The position numbers were made by a program, and so were the translations under genes. A stretch of 20,342 nucleotides of DNA, taken from QALR01 sp045646925. GTDB taxonomy: Bacteria > Bacillota > Clostridia > Oscillospirales > CAG-272. Under the pieces are notes generated by a model. The model saw nothing but the letters and a program-made list of their open reading frames with translations, did no database searches and was not told the DNA's origin. Positions 1 to 6,903 of the stretch are shown here, one piece after another (the first letter of the stretch is position 1; the number at the start of each line of letters is the position of its first letter). The stretch spans positions 1 through 20,342 of the forward strand of contig JAZRLQ010000118.1 in the NCBI GenBank assembly GCA_045646925.1, read 5' to 3'.

Positions 1-99
1 ATCCAGATAGCAAAGCGGCATTCTCATTTTTTCGTGCAGCGCACGGGAAAACGTGCTTTTTCCGCTCCCGGGACATCCGATGACGATAATTTTATTCAT
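1..99 (-). CDS. P-loop kinase, adenylate-kinase/FlaR-like (partial, N-terminal 33 residues)
   Basis: Only the first 33 codons lie in the window; the gene runs off the left edge. The visible N-terminus begins MNKIIVIGCPGSGKSTF, a beta strand followed by a Walker A loop (GCPGSGKST, residues 8-16) that binds the phosphates of ATP. The later LCYLD segment resembles the start of the small 'DNA topology modulation' FlaR-type proteins, which are adenylate-kinase-like P-loop proteins of uncertain substrate. A GAGGTG ribosome binding site sits 7 nt before the ATG, and the upstream acetyltransferase stops only 5 nt away, so this is the third gene of a minus-strand operon. The P-loop is seen directly; the FlaR-like family assignment is inferred from a short fragment and could equally be another small-molecule kinase. 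Confidence 0.72.
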   Translation of the reverse strand, partial: MNKIIVIGCPGSGKSTFSRALHEKMRMPLCYLD

Positions 100-104
100 T
101 GTTT

Positions 105-605
105 TCACCTCTTGATCGAATAATAAGTACAGAGATGTACTTCACCGCGATAAGTAACCGAGGATTTCATCTTTGTTTTTTTCATACCGGCTTTTTCCAT
201 CACCTTGAGGCTTGCAAGATTGGTTTTGAATGCGCCTGCGTAGACCTCGGAAAAGCCTTTTTCAAAGAAATATCGAATCCCTGCTTGCAGAACCTCCGTT
301 GCGTATCCGCAGTTCCAATGGTGCGGATGGATGGCGTATCCGACTTCCACGCGGTCACCGATGATTTCGACCTTGTGAAAAAGCCCGATCAGTTCTTCTC
401 CGAGAAAAATCCCCGCCGTATGTCCGTTTTCCTCCGCTGATAACTTTTTCAGATGTGAAAAAGTTTTCGAAAACGTATTTTCGTTATCAAAATCGGGCAG
501 GAGATACGTTTTTTTCACTTCTTCATTTGTAAAAAGATCATATAGCGATGAGAAATCATTTTCCGTAATTTCTTTCAGTAACAGACGATTGGTTTGAATC
601 TGCAT
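105..605 (-). CDS. GNAT family N-acetyltransferase, RimJ/RimL-like
   Basis: A 166-residue protein with the single-domain GNAT layout. It begins with the RimJ/RimL-type opening (TNRLLLKEITENDF). The central strand reads VEVGYAIHP, followed by an acetyl-CoA pyrophosphate loop region (HHWNCGYATEVLQAGI, about residues 95-110) and then the N-x-x-S-x-x-V-M-E-K-A-G-M segment typical of motif B. Members transfer acetyl from acetyl-CoA to an amine, on protein N-termini, antibiotics or small metabolites; the substrate here cannot be told. The loop has N-C-G-Y-A where many relatives have R-G-x-G/A, a mild departure. An AAAGGAG ribosome binding site precedes the ATG. It lies 24 nt after the membrane-protein gene and 5 nt before the P-loop kinase gene, so the three are probably co-transcribed. 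Confidence 0.85.
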   Translation of the reverse strand: MQIQTNRLLLKEITENDFSSLYDLFTNEEVKKTYLLPDFDNENTFSKTFSHLKKLSAEENGHTAGIFLGEELIGLFHKVEIIGDRVEVGYAIHPHHWNCGYATEVLQAGIRYFFEKGFSEVYAGAFKTNLASLKVMEKAGMKKTKMKSSVTYRGEVHLCTYYSIKR

Positions 606-629
606 AATTAACTCCTTTATCAGTTATAT

Positions 630-1232
630 TCATTTTCTCGCCTGAGAATTTTTGCGCGGATAAGGTTTCCATGGATACGGATATCCCGTAAGAAAAATTA
701 CAAGATAAAAAAACACCGCCGAAAAATGTATCAAGCCCCAAATCGCTTTACGATATTGCAATTCGTACGCATAATATTCCTCAAGGCTCTCATAAACGTA
801 ACCGTCCTCGTGGCTGACCGCGACCGGAAACATATCTCCATATTGATCCTTCGCCATCGTGAGAAGCAAGTTGCTCCCCTTCATGCTTTCGATCTCCTCA
901 TCGGAAAACTTACTGCGACTCCTCCATGTATGCTGATATCCGTCTTCGAAAAGAATCGTTGTTCCAGATTTTTTTGTTCTGCCGAGACCTTTGGACCATT
1001 TATATGCATCCACGCATTTTCCGACGTACGGAAAGGTATCCTCTTCTTTTACCAAGGGTTGGTTCATTCCGATGAAAGTGCCAACACAAATGAGAATAAC
1101 GGCAACGGCGCCGCAAGCGGCTTTTTGAAAAAAGGAGAGCAATCGCGCGCGCCTTTTCTCCGTTCTTTTGCGTTTTTTACGTCCCTTACGTTCTTCCAAA
1201 AGCGCTTTCTTTGAAAAATTGTCCTGATCCAT
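630..1232 (-). CDS. Hypothetical two-TM protein with basic N-terminus
   Basis: I do not recognise this 200-residue protein. The N-terminus is very basic (an RKGRKKRKRTEKRRAR stretch, about residues 15-30). One hydrophobic segment follows at about 38-57, then a hydrophilic domain of about 100 residues rich in charged and aromatic residues, a second hydrophobic segment at about 165-185, and a short basic tail. By the positive-inside rule both ends should be cytoplasmic and the middle domain extracellular. The frame could open at a TTG at 1238, but I chose the ATG at 1232. The AAAGGAG site lies 8 nt from that ATG and only 2 nt from the TTG. It is the first gene of the leftmost minus-strand operon and has its own promoter at 1277-1305. 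No function is proposed. Confidence 0.7.
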   Translation of the reverse strand: MDQDNFSKKALLEERKGRKKRKRTEKRRARLLSFFQKAACGAVAVILICVGTFIGMNQPLVKEEDTFPYVGKCVDAYKWSKGLGRTKKSGTTILFEDGYQHTWRSRSKFSDEEIESMKGSNLLLTMAKDQYGDMFPVAVSHEDGYVYESLEEYYAYELQYRKAIWGLIHFSAVFFYLVIFLTGYPYPWKPYPRKNSQARK

Positions 1233-1276
1233 CGTCAAAGCTCCTTTATTTTTACATCATACAGAATCCCTCTATC

Positions 1277-1305
1277 ATTGTATCATATTTTCCGATCTCT
1301 TTCAA
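1277..1305 (-). promoter_or_regulatory. Sigma-A promoter for the leftmost minus-strand operon
   Basis: On the minus strand TTGAAA (1305-1300), a 17-bp spacer and TACAAT (1282-1277) are preceded by TGA, giving an extended -10 (TGN-TACAAT). Transcription should start near 1270, about 38 nt before the ATG at 1232. It is back-to-back with the promoter of the M6 peptidase gene. Confidence 0.75.
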
Positions 1306-1343
1306 TAGCCCGATAATTTTTTTGAATTTACAATGAAATTTTC

Positions 1344-1372
1344 TTGACCTACCTTACGGAATATGGTACAAT
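1344..1372 (+). promoter_or_regulatory. Sigma-A promoter for the M6 peptidase/cyclophilin operon
   Basis: TTGACC (1344-1349), a 17-bp spacer and TACAAT (1367-1372), with TGG directly before the -10, form an extended -10 element. The start point is predicted near 1379, leaving a leader of about 28 nt before the ATG at 1407. This position argues against any upstream extension of the coding region. Confidence 0.8.
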
Positions 1373-1406
1373 GAAATGTAAAAATTTATAGAAGAGGAGT
1401 TTTTGT

Positions 1407-2846
1407 ATGCAACCGAAAAATCCTGCCCCTTTGTTGATTGTCATCGCCAGCTATGACGCCAACGGCAACGGCAAGAATGACTACGATCCCAATCATCCCG
1501 AGCTTTTGAACGATAAAACATCTCTGGTTTTCGGAGAACAATGGGCTCTCACGAAACCTGTAGATTGTTATGAAACGTTCTTTGGCGAAAATTCTTATTC
1601 TTTGATGAACTACTATAAAGAAATGACTCACGGGAAATTCTGGTTTTATCCTGTTCATATCGATAATAAGAAGAATCCGGACGATCTCGACGGCGTTCTT
1701 GAAATTACCGTTCCTATGCCTCATCCTGCCGCGCTTCGCAATCTGGAAGGCTATAATAACGTGATTGCTGCAGGAAAAGCCATCCACGATATCGTCAAGG
1801 CTTGTGACCCCTACGTCGATTTCGCAAAATACGATCTCAACGGAGACGGCGTCGTGACTCCCGACGAGCTTGCCATCATCATTCTCAATGCAGGATACGA
1901 CAGTGCATCCACAAAACCCGATTTCGAATTTTCGACCGTGCGAGAAGAAAACTGCCCTGTGCCAAGCCATCGTTATATGGTTCACGGAACGAGCCAAGCG
2001 ACCGACGTTACTATGACGGGCGGCGTCAGAATCGTTAAAGTTTCCAATGTCGGAGAAATGACTTCCTTCGGACCTATGCCGATTGGAACGCCTGCACACG
2101 AACTGGCTCATAACTTGGGAGCGCAGGATATGTACTGTCGCTTCACTCCGATGGAACAGCGCGTATTTGGCTGGCCTTTGCCGAACGTATTTTCCTTGAT
2201 GTCCAGAGGCGGATCCCGTATGAAAAAAAGCACCCGCCCCGCTTATCTCGATCCGTATCAAAGAGTTTATCTCGGATTTGCGGATGAAGTGACTGCCAAC
2301 GAGGATGGCGTATATACGCTTTACTCCACACTTTCGGGGAAATATCAGGTTTTGAAGATCACGACTCCGAATCCCGACGAGTATTTCCTTGCGGAAATTC
2401 GTCTGAAAGAAGGTTTCGAAGAAGCTTTGACGGAAGGCGATTCCAAAGGCGGCGTTATTTTCTGGCATATCGATGAAAGCGTTAATCAGAAATGGTTTTT
2501 GAAGGCTCAATGTGTTTCCTCCAATCTCCCTGACGGAAAACGCCATGATCTCGGAAACGCAGTGCTTCTGCGCAACATGTTCGAGGAGATCAGAGACGGA
2601 AACGGCAATTTTGTAAAATACGGCCCTTACTTCAAAATGGACAGAGGTATGTGTGACGATCCCTTTTTCTATAAATCCGATGATCCCGAAACCGCAATGT
2701 TTGATTCCTCTTTGTATTGCGGGGCGGCTTCAAATTCATACAGTCTGAATCACTTCCCAGAAGGTGTTTCGCCCGATTGGAAACTGACTGTGGAGGTTCT
2801 GGACGAACCCGGCGCTGAAATGCGCATAAAAATCAAACGAGGATAA
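1407..2846 (+). CDS. M6-like zinc metallopeptidase without signal peptide
   Basis: A 479-residue protein with the zinc motif HELAH at 231-235, followed by NLGAQDMY, as in M6 (immune inhibitor A-type) peptidases. Further on are SLMSRGG, a candidate Met-turn, and PAYLDPYQRVYLGF, matching the family's 'P-x-L-D-x-W/Y' block. E232 is the expected catalytic base; H231 and H235 are expected zinc ligands. A calcium-type EF loop (D143, N145, D147, E154) lies in the N-terminal half. M6 enzymes are normally secreted with signal and pro-peptides, but this protein opens MQPKNPAPLLIVIASYD and has neither. An in-frame TAG at 1389-1391 and the nearby promoter rule out a longer N-terminus. An AGAGGAG site lies 7 nt upstream of the ATG. 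It is followed after 29 nt by the cyclophilin lipoprotein gene. Substrate unknown. Confidence 0.83.
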   Translation: MQPKNPAPLLIVIASYDANGNGKNDYDPNHPELLNDKTSLVFGEQWALTKPVDCYETFFGENSYSLMNYYKEMTHGKFWFYPVHIDNKKNPDDLDGVLEITVPMPHPAALRNLEGYNNVIAAGKAIHDIVKACDPYVDFAKYDLNGDGVVTPDELAIIILNAGYDSASTKPDFEFSTVREENCPVPSHRYMVHGTSQATDVTMTGGVRIVKVSNVGEMTSFGPMPIGTPAHELAHNLGAQDMYCRFTPMEQRVFGWPLPNVFSLMSRGGSRMKKSTRPAYLDPYQRVYLGFADEVTANEDGVYTLYSTLSGKYQVLKITTPNPDEYFLAEIRLKEGFEEALTEGDSKGGVIFWHIDESVNQKWFLKAQCVSSNLPDGKRHDLGNAVLLRNMFEEIRDGNGNFVKYGPYFKMDRGMCDDPFFYKSDDPETAMFDSSLYCGAASNSYSLNHFPEGVSPDWKLTVEVLDEPGAEMRIKIKRG

Positions 2847-2875
2847 GGTTATATCTGAAAGGAAATCTGATAGGA

Positions 2876-4087
2876 ATGAAAAAAATTCTGGCTTTTGCAT
2901 TTATTATGCTTCTTTGCGTTTTCTGCCTTTGCTCTTGTAATGGATCAGGCAACGAAACTTACGGTGAAAAATTTACTGCGGGGATCGGTATCGATACCAC
3001 GGGACACAAGCTTCACCACGTTGAAATCACCGTTAAAAACTACGGTATCATCACTTTGACTCTGGACGAAACGATCGCGCCCATTACCGTAAAAAACTTC
3101 GTCAAACTCGCAAACGAAGGCTTCTACGACGGACTTACGTTTCATCGTATTATAGAAGGCTTCATGATTCAAGGCGGTGACCCGAATGCTGACGGCACGG
3201 GCGGTTCGCCCGAAACGATCAAAGGTGAATTTGCTATCAATGGAGTAAAAAATCCGATTCCTCACGTTCGCGGCGTTATTTCCATGGCTCGACTTTCCTA
3301 TCCTTACGACAGCGCAAGCTCGCAGTTCTTTATTATGCACAAAGATTATTCCGGACTTAACGGAAGCTACGCCGCTTTTGGTTGGGTAACCTCCGGCATG
3401 GAATTTGTGGACGCTATCTGCGCGGATGTCGAGGTTGAAGACAACAACGGTACTGTTTTGAAGAAAAACCAGCCTGTGATTCTCAGCGTACGTGTCGTTG
3501 GCAGCGAAGGCGAAAACACAGAAACCAATCAACCCGAAAGAGTTCCCGGCAACGAGACCTACGGTGAAGCATTCGATGCAAATATTGGCATCGATACCAC
3601 CGGACACATTCTTCACAACGTAGAGATCAAAATTGAAAAATACGGTATCATCACGTTGACTCTGGATGAAACGCTCGCACCTATTACCGTGCAGAATTTC
3701 ATCAAGCTTGCAAGCGAAGGGCGTTACGACGGACTCAATTTTCATCGCATTATAGAAGGCTTCATGATGCAGGGTGGCGCCGGTGCCACCACCGAAACGA
3801 TCAAGGGCGAATTTTCATCGAACGGCGTTGAAAATCCGCTCCTTCACGTTCGCGGCGTTATTTCCATGGCGCGTACCAGCATAAAGGATAGTGCGACCTC
3901 GCAATTCTTTATTATGCATGAGGATGCTCCTCATCTGGACGGCGATTATGCCGCATTCGGTTGGGTAACCTCCGGCATGGAATTCGTCGACGCTATCTGC
4001 AAAGAAACGGCCGTCACCGATAACAATGGAACGGTTCCCACCGCAAGCCGTCCCAAAATTCTCAGCATTCGTGTTGTGACTGAATGA
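2876..4087 (+). CDS. Lipoprotein with two tandem cyclophilin-type peptidyl-prolyl isomerase domains
   Basis: A 403-residue predicted lipoprotein: the N-terminus MKK plus a hydrophobic stretch ends in the lipobox L18-C-S-C21, so the mature protein should be anchored outside the membrane. Two cyclophilin domains follow (about 45-205 and 245-402), enzymes that isomerise Xaa-Pro bonds and help fold secreted proteins. Each has the catalytic block FHRIIEGFM(I/M)QGG (R91, F96, M97, Q99; R291, F296, M297, Q299) and the SQFFIMH block (Q150; Q343). The domains arose by duplication: GNETYGE and IGIDTTGH recur with a 200-residue offset. The second copy lacks most of the GDPNxDGTGG loop. The tryptophan of human CypA (W121) is replaced in both, as is common in bacteria. 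AAAGG is 13 nt from the ATG and AGGA abuts it, so ribosome binding is unusual. Co-transcribed with the M6 peptidase gene. Confidence 0.9.
   Translation: MKKILAFAFIMLLCVFCLCSCNGSGNETYGEKFTAGIGIDTTGHKLHHVEITVKNYGIITLTLDETIAPITVKNFVKLANEGFYDGLTFHRIIEGFMIQGGDPNADGTGGSPETIKGEFAINGVKNPIPHVRGVISMARLSYPYDSASSQFFIMHKDYSGLNGSYAAFGWVTSGMEFVDAICADVEVEDNNGTVLKKNQPVILSVRVVGSEGENTETNQPERVPGNETYGEAFDANIGIDTTGHILHNVEIKIEKYGIITLTLDETLAPITVQNFIKLASEGRYDGLNFHRIIEGFMMQGGAGATTETIKGEFSSNGVENPLLHVRGVISMARTSIKDSATSQFFIMHEDAPHLDGDYAAFGWVTSGMEFVDAICKETAVTDNNGTVPTASRPKILSIRVVTE
2948..3520 (+). repeat. Intragenic tandem duplication, copy 1 (cyclophilin domain 1)
   Basis: This copy starts at the codons for GNETYGE (residue 25) and covers the first cyclophilin domain. 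Copy 2 begins exactly 600 bp later, at residue 225. Blocks such as TACGGTATCATCAC and TTCATCG...ATTATAGAAGGC are nearly identical at DNA level, so the duplication is fairly recent or is kept similar by gene conversion. Confidence 0.85.
3548..4084 (+). repeat. Intragenic tandem duplication, copy 2 (cyclophilin domain 2)
   Basis: Second copy of the cyclophilin unit, in register with copy 1 at a 600-bp offset up to residue 301. There a net loss of about seven codons removes most of the GDPNxDGTGG loop, so later motifs are offset by 193 residues (Q150 versus Q343). Confidence 0.85.
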
Positions 4088-4091
4088 TTGC

Positions 4092-4129
4092 AAAAAAATC
4101 CGACCTATGAAACATAGGTCGGATTTTTT
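4092..4129. terminator. Bidirectional rho-independent terminator
   Basis: A perfect 12-bp stem (ATCCGACCTATG at 4098-4109 with CATAGGTCGGAT at 4113-4124) and an AAA loop are flanked by a run of A on the left and T on the right. It lies between convergent genes ending at 4087 (plus) and 4135 (minus), so it can terminate transcription from both sides. Confidence 0.93.
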
Positions 4130-4134
4130 ATGGC

Positions 4135-5538
4135 TTAATATCCGATAGCGAGTCCGAACAAGAGAATAGCGGATGTCAGAACCAAATTCATCGCCTGGAA
4201 CTTCCAGCTCCATTTGAACCATTCACCGTAGCTGACACCGGAAACACCGAGGCTGATAAGCAAAGCGGGGTTTGTTGGATAGAAGACGTTGGAAAAACCG
4301 TCACCAAACGCAAATGCAACGATACAAAGCTGAGTGGAAATGCCGAATATCTGCGCCATGGGAACGATAAGCGGAATCAGCATAAATGCCTTTGCAGATC
4401 CGGAAGCAATGAAGAAATTCATCACGAGAACGATCAGATAAATGAAAAGAATGACGGTCCATTTCGGAATGATCTGCGCAAGATCTACCGCTCCGTGCAA
4501 AATCGTATCAAGAACGTTTGCTTCTTCAAGAGTATATTTGATGGAAGACGCCATGAGAATCATAATAACTGCAGGAAAAATACCTACAACACCATTCCAA
4601 AAGGATTTTCCGAGCGTCTTTCCCTTCATTCCTGTCAACGAAGCAGAGAGAACACCTGCGATCAGAAACATGACGGCAACGATGATCATCGTATAATCCT
4701 GAATCGCGGGAATAAAACCGGAGCAAAGAATGACTGCGATACCGAAACCGATAATGGAAACGAAGCACCAGAGCGCTCGATCCATTTTAGAATCGGAAAC
4801 GAAGGTGGCAGAAGAACGAGCCCCCGCAACAGGTTTTTCGATCTTTTTCGCATACAAGCGAACGAAGCAGAACAAAGCGCAATAAATCAGAACGAATGCG
4901 AGCATACGCATCCATGCGCCCGAAAACATGGGAATTCCCGCGAGCTGCTGCGCAACGCCCACAGTAAAGGGATTGCACACGCCTGCCGCAAATCCACAAC
5001 CGACGGCAAGCAAGCTCATGCCAAGTCCGGTAAGCGGATCCCATCCGAGATTGACGGCGAGCGCGATAACGAGCGGAACAAGCGGAATACATTCCTCAAA
5101 GGAGCCGATCAAAGATCCGAGCGCCATGAAAAAAAGCATGATGATCGCCATCAGACGATAACGAACGCCGCCGAAACGGTGCACCATCTTATCGAGCATA
5201 TATTTCATGAGTCCGCAACGGTCAAGCGCGTTGAAAACGCCACCGATAACGAGAAGAAAGGCAATAACAGCAATCAACGCGGCGTTACCCGAAGCGCCAA
5301 GAACCAAAATGGGAGAAGCGATCCATTTCCAGAAGGAAATCCCTCCGTCAACATAAGAAAACTCCCCCTCGGTGTCGATCACAAGGTTGCCATCGCTGTT
5401 TTCAACGCGAGGATACGCGCCACTCGGAACAACCAATGTGAGAATATAGGTTAGACTCATCAAAATAAAAATCACGATAATCGCAGTCACAAAGGATCTC
5501 GTGCCTACGTTGGTGGTACTTTTTCTCTCGGTTGTCAT
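4135..5538 (-). CDS. YfcC family membrane transporter (putative peptide/amino acid or C4-dicarboxylate-type carrier)
   Basis: A 467-residue polytopic membrane protein with about 11-12 hydrophobic segments, the usual size for the YfcC family within the DcuC-like (PF03606) carriers. Family-like blocks are GGVFNALDRCG (about 98-108), GSLIGSFEECIPLVPLVIAL (about 140-160) and CNPFTVGVAQQLAGIPMFSG (about 185-205). YfcC proteins are thought to carry amino acids, peptides or carboxylates, but substrates are poorly known. The M20 peptidase gene stops just 1 nt upstream, and the GGAGG ribosome binding site lies inside its last codons. Tight coupling suggests the carrier imports what the peptidase cleaves, or moves its products. 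It is the last gene of the minus-strand run and ends at the shared terminator near 4098. Confidence 0.88.
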   Translation of the reverse strand: MTTERKSTTNVGTRSFVTAIIVIFILMSLTYILTLVVPSGAYPRVENSDGNLVIDTEGEFSYVDGGISFWKWIASPILVLGASGNAALIAVIAFLLVIGGVFNALDRCGLMKYMLDKMVHRFGGVRYRLMAIIMLFFMALGSLIGSFEECIPLVPLVIALAVNLGWDPLTGLGMSLLAVGCGFAAGVCNPFTVGVAQQLAGIPMFSGAWMRMLAFVLIYCALFCFVRLYAKKIEKPVAGARSSATFVSDSKMDRALWCFVSIIGFGIAVILCSGFIPAIQDYTMIIVAVMFLIAGVLSASLTGMKGKTLGKSFWNGVVGIFPAVIMILMASSIKYTLEEANVLDTILHGAVDLAQIIPKWTVILFIYLIVLVMNFFIASGSAKAFMLIPLIVPMAQIFGISTQLCIVAFAFGDGFSNVFYPTNPALLISLGVSGVSYGEWFKWSWKFQAMNLVLTSAILLFGLAIGY

Positions 5539-5539
5539 A

Positions 5540-6862
5540 TTAAACCTCCATGATAATGTGTTGATAGAATCTGACTGCGGGAGCGAGCGCTTTGATGTCG
5601 ACGTTTTCGTTGATACCGTGAATACTATCCAACTGTTCCTGTGTAATGTGGAACGGCGTAAAACGGAAGCAATTTGAGCAAACGCGACTGAGATAACGGC
5701 TATCGCTTGCGGCGGTCATTACGTAAGGGGTCGTTTTGATATTACTGTCGAAGACGGTGGAAACCGCGTTTTCGATGAAATGGAATGCTTCGCTCTTGTG
5801 ATCGGAAAGCACGGAATCAAATCCGGGATTCAGAATTACAGTTTCAATATCGTATTTCTTTGCCAACCGTATAATCGTTTTAAAGCTACGTTCTCTTCCC
5901 TGATGATGAGAATAACGCATATTTCCGACGACCCACGCTTCATGCGGAAGTACGTTCATACCTTCCGATCCGCCTGCCATCGTGAAGGCGATCGTCGTTT
6001 TCAGCATGGCGCCTGCCGTGTTAGAAACGTAAGGAATCGCTTTCTTGAGAAGAGGCGAAAACAAACGTGAGTGGCTAAGAAGATATTTCATCGGCCCGCT
6101 CATTGTCGACGCGAGCTTTTCAAACGTTGCTGCTACTGCGGGAGAAATTTCTGCCTTAAAGAGATTCTGATCCTCCGTCGCCTGCATAAATTTGCCGAGG
6201 CGGACGAGGGGAGTATTTCTGCCGGGGGTGGAAGCATGTCCGCCGGAGGATCTTGCTATAAATTTCAGATCCGCGCAACCCTTTTCACCAATGCCGACGA
6301 TTGCGAACGTTCCTTTTGCGCCATCCATTGGCTCATCCAAGATCATGCCACCTTCATCCAACACAAGATAAAAGTGTATGCCGCGATTTTTTAACGCTCT
6401 GGAGATCGTGTCCGCGCCCGAGCCGTCGCATTCCTCGTTGCAGGTGGATATGAAGTAAACGTCTCTTTTCGGCACATAACCGTTTTCCGCCAATTCATCA
6501 GCCGCCTGAAGCATAGCCCAAAGTCCGCCCTTGGTATCCAAAGCGCCTCTGCCCCATACCTTTCCGTCGGCGATTTCGCCGGAAAACGGTTCGTAAATCC
6601 AATTTCCAGAAGCTTCTACGACGTCGTGATGATTCATCAACAGAATCGGATCGCCTTTGCCTTCACCCTTCCATCGCATAAGAAAACTGCCGTCAAAATC
6701 CTCCGTTTCGCAAGCGGAGAAAATATGCGGGAAGAGTTCTTTGAGCAACTCGCGGAATTGGTAAAATTTCGTTTTTTCCTTTTGCTTCTCTGTGGAAACG
6801 GTTTCTATCTGGATCATTCGGGAAAGATTTTGTGCATAAATTCCTGCTCGATTTTCGGACAT
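5540..6862 (-). CDS. M20 family metallopeptidase (carboxypeptidase S / PM20D1-like)
   Basis: A 440-residue M20 di-zinc hydrolase. In this numbering the co-catalytic metal site is complete: H78-x-D80 (in NHHDVV), bridging D109 (GRGALDTKGG), catalytic base E143 with E144 (NEECDG), D169 (LDEGG) and a C-terminal H415 (HGINENV). A lid/dimerisation domain containing SGGHASTPG lies between. The length and HHDVVE/GRGALDTKGG wording resemble carboxypeptidase S and PM20D1, which cleave peptides or N-acyl amino acids; the substrate is not determined. The frame opens at 6886, but I prefer the ATG at 6862, which has GAGG 9 nt upstream and gives a typical start MSENRAGIYAQNL. The 6886 ATG has no clear ribosome binding site. 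The YfcC carrier gene follows after 1 nt. Confidence 0.88.
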   Translation of the reverse strand: MSENRAGIYAQNLSRMIQIETVSTEKQKEKTKFYQFRELLKELFPHIFSACETEDFDGSFLMRWKGEGKGDPILLMNHHDVVEASGNWIYEPFSGEIADGKVWGRGALDTKGGLWAMLQAADELAENGYVPKRDVYFISTCNEECDGSGADTISRALKNRGIHFYLVLDEGGMILDEPMDGAKGTFAIVGIGEKGCADLKFIARSSGGHASTPGRNTPLVRLGKFMQATEDQNLFKAEISPAVAATFEKLASTMSGPMKYLLSHSRLFSPLLKKAIPYVSNTAGAMLKTTIAFTMAGGSEGMNVLPHEAWVVGNMRYSHHQGRERSFKTIIRLAKKYDIETVILNPGFDSVLSDHKSEAFHFIENAVSTVFDSNIKTTPYVMTAASDSRYLSRVCSNCFRFTPFHITQEQLDSIHGINENVDIKALAPAVRFYQHIIMEV

Positions 6863-6903
6863 ATGTCTTTTCCTCATTTCTGTCATTTGTTCTGTGTAAT
6901 AAA

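Noticed and set aside
1455..1490. N-terminal Asp/Asn-rich loop of the M6 protein (D17, N19, N21, D25) as a second EF-hand.
   Set aside because: Position 12 is proline rather than Glu or Asp, so it does not complete a calcium loop.
1386..2546. Long minus-strand frame (386 codons) opposite the M6 peptidase gene.
   Set aside because: It is antisense to a gene with clear family motifs, promoter and ribosome binding site, and its translation resembles no family.
2948..4084. The 600-bp repeat as a mobile element or CRISPR-like array.
   Set aside because: Both copies lie in frame inside one gene and encode cyclophilin domains; it is a domain duplication.
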